From Dimorphilus gyrociliatus (Eukaryota > Annelida > Polychaeta > Dinophilidae), in NCBI GenBank assembly GCA_904063045.1, contig CAJFCJ010000123.1, forward strand, positions 2,579 to 36,192: DNA of 33,614 bases, in the 5' to 3' direction. Of the stretch, positions 21,501 through 30,500 are shown piece after piece (position 1 is the stretch's first letter; each line of letters starts with the position of its first letter). Both the position numbers and the translations under genes were made by a program. The notes under the pieces were generated by a model. It saw only the letters and a program-made list of their open reading frames with translations. It ran no database searches and was not told the origin of the DNA.

Positions 21501-24500
21501 TGATACTTTCCAAATCTTTTACTTAATCTGTAAACTTTCATTGCGAAAACTTTCATTCGGTTCTGTCAAGCCATTACAAAATTATTTCGGTGCAAGCAAG
21601 AGCAAGTCATGTCTACATGTTCCGATCAGTGAAAAATTAATGCATTTCTAGTCCATGAGAAGGCCTCTTCAAAGAATAATTATACAAGGTTAAAAAGCTA
21701 TTTTGGGGATGAAACTCTGAGTGAAGATTCAGTAAGAAAAGGATACGACAGAAAACGGCCCCAAAAGTATGGTTTTACCCTAACCCTAAACCATCCCTAA
21801 TGTATCCCTTACCCTTTTTCATTACTCCTAACCCTTAGATAGGAGCCCCCTAACTACAAATCAATAAATGCTTGTTTCCTCCTAACCATTTCTTAACCCA
21901 AAATGCTGCCTTCAAATATCCTACTTGGGGCCGTTTTCTGTTGATCCCGTAAGAAAATGGGCTATTAAAATAAAAAAAGTAAGAGAAACTCTTGAAGACA
22001 GCTGTAACAGATCAACATAAAAAATCAGTTGATAGGCTTATCAGTGAAGATTGAACCACATCTCAGAGAGCACTTGCCAAAAAATGAGATATTAGTCAAG
22101 AGGCTGTTGGGAAGATGATTAAGGAGAGCTGGGATATTTGAAAAATTTGTGCTAAATGGATCCCCTATGATCTTAATCAGGATGAAAAAGAGGTAAGGGT
22201 GAGCCATTGCATTGAACTACTTGATAGATACATGCACAAAAAGAATCATTTTTAGAAAAAATAGTAACTGGGGATGAATCTTGGGTTCATCTCTGATCCA
22301 GAATCAAAGAGGGCTTCCTAACCTACAAACACACATCAAAAGGCTAAAAATGACTAAATCAGCTGAAAAACTGATGTGTACAGTTTTTGGGACAGTTGAG
22401 GGTTAATCCATGTTGAATTTATGGATTATGGTGAAATAGTCAACTCCATTCAGTATGTTGAGACCCCACAGAGGCTAAGGAGGAGACTGCATAGGATAAG
22501 GGCTGGAAAACAGATTATTTTACAGCGTGATAATGCCAGACCCCATACCAGTCTGTACACAACTGATTTGATCAGAAATCAGGGATGGTCTGTCTGTCCA
22601 CATCCCCCATAGAGCGCTGATTTGGCCCCATCTGATTTTTACCTGTTTTTACCCGAAAGATCATATCAGAGGAGTTGATTACAAAAATTTGGATGAGCTA
22701 AAAAAAGATGTGAGGGAATTTTTGAAGAGAAAACCATCCTCCTTTTATGTGAATGGGACAGATCTACTTCCATCCAAATGGCAGACATGTATAAACAATG
22801 GGGCGACTATGAAGAAATAGAACAGTTAATTTTTCTAGATTAGACTATAGGCTATGATATAAACACAAAATTATTAAAATAAGCTAACTACTACAAATAT
22901 AAATACAAAATGTACCAAACTTTTCGATCACACCCAATATCTTATCCAGTTTTTTTTATTATCTCATTCTAAATATTTCTCACTTATTTTCTTAGCTGTT
23001 CAAATAAAAGCAAATCTGACTTTGCCTCAACAAACTGTTGTAAGAGGCTATGCTCAATATATACAAACTTATCTACAATGGACAAACATCGATAAAAGAT
23101 TTGATATTGATACCATACCAAAAAATAGAGATAACTTTAATATTAGTATATTTTTTACTGATAAGGACGTGGAAAATGAAGATTTAATCCCTGAATTTTA
23201 TGATTTATTGAATTCAACAACTATTCAGTCAAATTTAACAATGAATAACTTTTTATCATGGGAATTTTTCAATGGAATAAACATTCCAAGAAATGAATGT
23301 TCCAAATATAAATTTCTTTGTTTCAAGGTTATTCCTGGAAACGGGTCATCTTATTCCGTGTCTGAAGATAAAAATAGTATTTCTTGTCAAGATATGAATA
23401 ATACTATAAGTTGTATTGGTCTAAAGATAAAAGGTTTACATTTACAGCTCGCCAAAAATAATCTAACAGAAGGAAGTTGTAGTGAATTTTCTATTTTATG
23501 GAATGAAGGAACTGACATCAATTATCAGGTAAATTTTACGGATATAAATTCAATTTCATGGAATTGGTTGAATGCTGGTCATACAGAATCATTTGGACAA
23601 ATCAGCAAGCATACTTTGAAATTTCATTACAATAGTTTCGGCCTATATAATGTTAGTTTAACAGCTTGGAATGAGGTTGGAAGTGAAACAGTTTGGTTAG
23701 TAAAAAGTGTTGAAGCAATATTAAATAACCATATCGATATTACAAGTGAATATATTCCAAATGAGCCTCCTTTAGAAGTCTCTATCAAAATAAATTATAT
23801 CTATCCAATAAATGCTGAAACAAAAGACATGCCTATGACGTGCATTATTGAAACTGGTCAAAATGTTACCTTAATAAAAACTGGTATTCTCAGTAAATCC
23901 TCTGTATTGGATATTAATTACAGATATTTCAATGACGAACTTGAAGCAGAAGCAACAATTACTTGTAACAATACTGTATCAAATGTAATTGATACTGAAA
24001 AGTTTGTACTTCAACAAAAAGTTACTGATTTAAGGGCAAGATTCGCTGCACTCTATTGGCCGTCCTCTAAAAATATTTCTTTGGAATTAACATTAAAAAA
24101 TGGAAGTGACGTTGAATACGAAATTACTTTTGGTGACGGCATGAAAAAGATTGTTAAGAATCCAGAATTGTTTGCCAACAAAAATCCATTTTTTGTAAAT
24201 CATTCCTATTCTGCTATAGGTGAATATAGAGCCTTTGCTATAGCAAGAAACGAATTTTTTAACTATTCAAGTAAATCAATAGAATCTGTAATTATTCAGC
24301 ATGAATTGAAAAACATTGAATTGTTAATTTCATACAAAGCACCTCGAAAAGTGAATTTAACACTTGTAGAGATTGAAAATAAACTTTACCCAACAAATGT
24401 CTCTTGTATATTTGAACTTGGAGATGGAGTTGAAAGAATATTCCACAATGTCGATATCATTGGTGGAATATCTCTAACTTATGAATATAACAGAACATTT

Positions 24501-27500
24501 AATGAGAGGGAAAAGAGAAATTTAACAATAGTAGGCAACTGCTTTAATCAAGTTTCAGCGATTAATTCAACAAAAGAACTCTCTTTACACGAAGAAATTA
24601 GACATCTCTCAATCACAGCTGTAAATGATCATCTTGTCAGTTTTCAATGGTATCTCCTAACTTTTATGATAAAATCTGGGACTAATATGAATCTATCAAT
24701 ATCTTTTGGTGATGGCAATATGATAAATTTCCAAAGCAAAGGTCCAGGGTTAACATATGCGCATAATTATACGTACAGTGATGAAGGAATTTATAAAGTA
24801 GTGATAACTGCTGAGAATGTTGTCAATAACGAAACGTATTCCTATCCTAATGGATTTTTCGTTCAAAACAGAATTGAAAATGCTTCATTTGCCTTGGAAT
24901 ATATGTTGCCAAATAATATTTCTTTATTTATAAGACAGCATCTGCCATTTGTTAGGCCTACAAATGTATTTTGTGTAGCAGAATTTGAAAATTCAACAAT
25001 TCACCTAAAAGACGCTTCTCAACAATATGGTAATGTTATTAAAAACGTTAATCTGCTTACTGGATTAGTTGTTAAACACCAATACCCGAGAATTTTTCAT
25101 AAGAGAGAATTTAGAAATTTAACCGTTCAAGCTCTGTGCTTCAATGGAGTCTCTAATGCATCATTTTCACAAAATATCTCACTTGAAGAAGAAATTTCAG
25201 GACTAAATGTGTCAATTGATAAACACGTTTTACCAACTTTTGAAAAACTGAAACTTAATATTTCAACTCTTACTGGAACAAATATCAACTTGACAGTTGA
25301 CTTTGGAGATGGCAAACTATCTAGTTTCATTTTCAAAGGTCCAAGTATGGAATATCTGCTGACTTATACATACACAGAACAAAATATATTTCGATTGAGT
25401 ACAAGAATATTTAACTCAGTTAATTCTCTTATAAAACAGTACGAAATTACAGTTCAAAATGGAATTATCAATGCCACATTCTCTTTATTTTATCAAGAGC
25501 CTAGAACAATATTTTTGAAAGTTAAACAGAATAAGCCACTAATCTTACCTACAAATGTTACATGCTCAATTGATGTTGGTAAAGAAAATCAAACAATTCT
25601 TAAACATCAAAATCTATTATTGGGAAGTGAAGTAAATTACACTTTAAATCAGATTTACAACAAAAGGGAATTGAAGCTTTTAAACATCACAAAGAGATGC
25701 TATAATTTAGTTTCTAGCGTCGAATTTTACGATAATGTTACCTTCAGAGAAGAGATCAGGGGACTAGACTTTCAAGTTGACACTAAACTTGTAAAAGTTA
25801 ATGAAACTGTAAATTTTACTGTTCAAACAACAACTGGTGATAATATTTCACTTGAACTGGACTATGGAGACGGAAATACTCTTAGGAAATCAATCAAAAG
25901 TATATATGAACTAAAAAGCTTCACGTACGACTACTTCAAATCAGGGAATTACAGCACAAGTGTTGTAGTGAAAAACAGTGTCAATCTGTTGTCGAAAACC
26001 ATACCATCCAAGATAATAGTTCAAATGCCAATTACTGATTTTATTGTTCACGCACACTCCGTTGGAAGTCTAGACCGACAGCCATTAAACTTTTCCATTT
26101 CTGTGAACAAACATAAACCATTTCCAACAGATGTTTTCTGTTACTTTCAACTAACAAATGAAAATGTAAATCATAAATTTATATATCAACCTGATTTGAG
26201 CTCAAATTTGAAATCACTTACTCTAAGTCACAAATATGTAAGAGATGATGTTGGCAAACGCATGTTTGTTAATATATCCTGTAAAAATTTAGTTAGTAAT
26301 TTTGAAAAGACTCTTAATTTGAGTATATATGAAAAAGTTACAGGTTTGTCACTCAAAGTAGACAAACTTGCTTATAGAGAAATGGAAAATGTCCGTTTGG
26401 AGATAACAGTTGTGGAGGGATCATCGGTTATTTATAGCATTTACCATTTATCATCAATTGTAAGAAAACACCATCCACTTTTATTTGCCAGTGACGAATC
26501 ATATATCAAGAGTTTGCAATTTGCAAAGATTGGAAATTATTCTGTAAAAGTAGTTGGAGAAAATGAAGTAAACAGAGAAGAAAAAACAATTAAAGTAATT
26601 ATACAGAACAAGATTGAAAATATTAGCTTAGAAGCAAATAGATCAATACTATGGACTCCTGGAATTATTACTTTTGAACTTGTCTCAGATCCTCTTCAAG
26701 GTTTTCTTAGAGATGTCTATTGCAGGTTTAATTTTAGTAATGGTGTGTCTAAAAGCAAATTTGTATCATCTTGGCCGCCATCTACTTCTTTATTCTATGA
26801 TTTTTACTTTCCAAGGAGTGCAATTGGGAATCTAACAACAAATCTAGTTTGTAGTAATTTGCTGTCTACTAAGAAACTGGATGTACGGACAGAAGTTATA
26901 CTTGACGCAGTAATGGTAAAACAGATACAAGACAATGGAACTGTCTTTTTAACTAATAAAACAACAATAACAACTGAAATCAAGAGAATGGGTACAAATT
27001 CATGTTTTATCTTTGATCTTGATGATAGACACGCAACAAAATTAGCATTTGGTATTAATGATATTTGTAAGGATTACGCTGCTGATAGATCTATAGAATT
27101 TACACTAATCCCCGTTGAACAACAATTCATAGTATTCAATCACATTTATGATGAGATAGCATACTACAATGTCAAGGTTCACGCATTCAATCATATTACG
27201 GAAGATGTGAAAACTGTTCAAACAAGAGTCATTGATTGGTATTGCTATAGCCCAAATGCATCAGTACCAATTCAATATACCTTTGAAGAAAACCCACTTC
27301 AAATTATGAAGAGCACTGCATTCGAAGTACCTGTAAATATTAGTTGGGATTGTATGAAAACAAGTGAAATTGTTTACAAATGGACAGTTTTTAAATTCAA
27401 TACTAATTCCCTAAAGTTTCAATCAATTAATAAAACTTTAAATATTAAAGAGCGGCAGTTAGATTATGGAAAATACAGAGTTGAATATTTTATTTATATG

Positions 27501-30500
27501 CTAAATAACATGGATGCTAATAATACTTATGAATATTTCTTTGAGATTACACCAACTCCATTATATGCTGAAATTCAAAATGGAAATTGGACTAGTGCTG
27601 ACTATGATACAAATAAAACTTTTAATGCCAAAATATTCAGTTTTGACCCTGATCAAAATATTAACGAAAAGCTGAAGGCTATAAATTTCAAATGGCATTG
27701 CAGGGGAGAAAATGAAAATTTGGATTTATCAGTAAATAATGAATTCAAAGGACCAAAACTACTCGATATCCTTACACTGAATCAATTTAAAAAAAATGGA
27801 GGATGCTTTGGAAATGGTCCTGGGTATATTGACAATAATGACAATGGTTCGAATGGAATATTAACAATTAATACCTTCTATATGATACCAAATGCAACGT
27901 ATATTATAACTTTAAAGATTTTATCAACTACAACAAATAGAGAGGCAACTTTTCAACAGAAATTATTTTTAAATTCCCCAACAAAGCCAACATTTAAACT
28001 AAAGTACAAACATTCTTTTCATATAAGTATTCTATTATCATTTTTGTTTGTGTTTTAGGTGTAAAAAGAATTGTTTTAGGAAAACGTCTCTTTCATCGAC
28101 CACAATTTTTGAAGCTACTTGTACATCGAAGTGTACAAGTTTGTATTGGAAAATTGTTTATGATTGGAAAGTTTTGGAAAAGGCTAATGAAACTTGGAAT
28201 TCTGTCAAAGATCTGTCTGATAAAATCATTGGAAATATTACAACAAACATAGTAGAAATAAAAGGAAATGTTCTCAACCCTGGAACTTATCATACTATTG
28301 TTGCTGAAGGAAAATTGGAAGAAATTGGTGAGACTGGATATATAAATGAGACATTTCTTGTAAATAAACCACCATTTGGTGGTAAATGTAATTGTCAGCC
28401 AAGGACTGGTTTTGCCTCAATCACTAGATTTGAGATAAGTTGTCACGGTTGGCAAGAGTTTGAAAAGTCACCAGACACACCTGGTTTAAAATATCAGTAC
28501 AGAGCAAAACCTCGGGGGAAAAAGACTAGTTTCTTACTATACTTTTCTTTTAAGGATGAAGCCGTCTTCTTAATGTTGCCTGTTGGTGACCCAAGAAATC
28601 AAATTACTGAAACAATAGTCAATGTAATTGACTCTGTGGACGATTCATTTGAATTTCTATTCGATGTACATGTGAAACCTCCTCCAGAGCCTGAAAATGT
28701 ATTGTTGGATTCAGCCATAAATGTCGTTTCAAATGGTCTTTTGGATAAACAGTTGGAAACTGGTAATTTTAGTGAAGTGTCTTCTACTATATATTCAGTA
28801 ACGTCAATTCTCAATGCGAATCTTGATGCGTCTGTAGAAAATGTAAGGAATATGACGAAAACAGAAGAAGCTAAAGATGCTTGTGAAAAGAGATTGAAAA
28901 GAATCAAGGTGAGGCAGATGAAGTTTTAAAGTTACTTTTTGTTTTATATTGTTGAATTCTTTGAAAGGCAAGAAAACAAATGATTGCTTTTGCAATAAAA
29001 ATTCCATCTAAATCAATTGATGAATTGGAACAAAACAATGGTCTTATTAGCACTCTAGTATACAAACCAAAGGAAGTAGATATTGAATCACAGGTTGCTC
29101 GCTGTCATTATGTAACTAGAATTTTAAACGAAAAATTCCTTTTTAAATCTTGTAGATAAAGGTAGCTAATCAAATAGGAAAGTTAAATAATGTGTTGAAC
29201 GAAGAAAACGTTTCACCAACACTTAAAAGAGATTTGTCAATAAGTATGAAAATATTCATTTTAGGGAGACTACAATATTTAATCAAAAAACTTTCTTTTA
29301 AAAATAGGCCTGTTAGAAACATCTATTCTAACAACTACAGCAGCTGATACTTATAATGAAGATGTTAAAGAGAAAGAGCAATTTAAAGTTGTCAATCAAA
29401 CGGCTAATGCAACAAACTATTTCTGCGATGTTACCTCTCACACTAAGCATGTAACAAAAAGTGATGAAAATAGCACAGATGTCCCAACAAGTGCTACTGG
29501 TAACAAACTCAAAAATGTTATGACAAGTGTTCTTGAAGTTATTAACAATGTTACTGATGAATTACTACTTGAGCAAAAGGAAGATGCACCGTCTTTAAAT
29601 GTTGAGTTTGAAGAAATGAGTATCAATATTGAAAAAGCATCTCTTGATAAAGTCAAAAATAGTAGTTATAGTTCAAATTTTGGTTCAATAAAATTGAATG
29701 ACTTTGAAGGTCACAGTAAAAATGGTTCATGTATAACTAGAAAATTAATCATGTCCAATATTAATCCATATATGTGGGATAAGTCTTCTTTAGATGTTAC
29801 ATCAACAATTACAGAATTTTCAATTCAGCCTTGTGATCATTTATTACCAACAAAACAAACCAGAAGGAGAAGAAGTATTCAGGAAAAGCAAACATCGGCT
29901 AACTTTTCTCTGATTTTGAACATGAAGAACACTAAGGAAGGTATCCAATACATAAACACAACAAAAAAATCAGCTATTCATATTTTCAATGCCACAAGAA
30001 ATATTTTGATACTCACTTTCAATTTTAAAACTGAGGATGTTATCTCAGTATTCGTTGGCTATAACTTGAGACCAGCTAATGATTTGAATAACGAATCTTT
30101 TATTCTACCTGATGTAAATAAGACATGCTCACCAATTCTTGGTCCAGAACATTGTGAAGAATACCAAAGAACAATTATGCTCAGACCTGATACAAATCAT
30201 ACGATTATGGCTGTTGTTGAATGTTTCAATTGCTCAAATCAGATTCTCAACTACAGTGTAAGAATAGCTTATCCATCGTGTAAAATGTGGAAGGAGAACA
30301 AGTGGCAAGAGGACAATAATGCTTGCACAATCGACAGAGAGACAACAACATCCAAAGCAAGGTTTACAAGTAATCTATTTGCAAGTTTAGGAGCTGGATT
30401 AGATATGGCACCAAATCTTATCAATTTTGAAACAGTATTTGATGATTTTGCAAGTAAATTAGCAGATAATGCAGCCGTCTTTGGAACAATTTGCTCATTA

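Larger units (their letters stand above)
21533..22937 (+). mobile_element. Mariner element 2
   Basis: TA dinucleotides at 21531-21532 and 22938-22939 flank ends that share CGAAAA(C/G)TTT at the same offset of 11 bases from the TA. The right end reads AAACTTTTCGATCACACCCAA. The transposase remnant is on the plus strand. A ~208 bp inverted-repeat element is nested at 21741-21948. The whole fills most of the intron between exons 26 and 27. The left end is less certain than the right. Confidence 0.8.

Noticed and set aside
28093-28907. Minus-strand frames inside the polycystin exons (for example 28599-28907, 30269-30547)
   Set aside because: They are antisense shadows of exons with strong domain matches on the plus strand.
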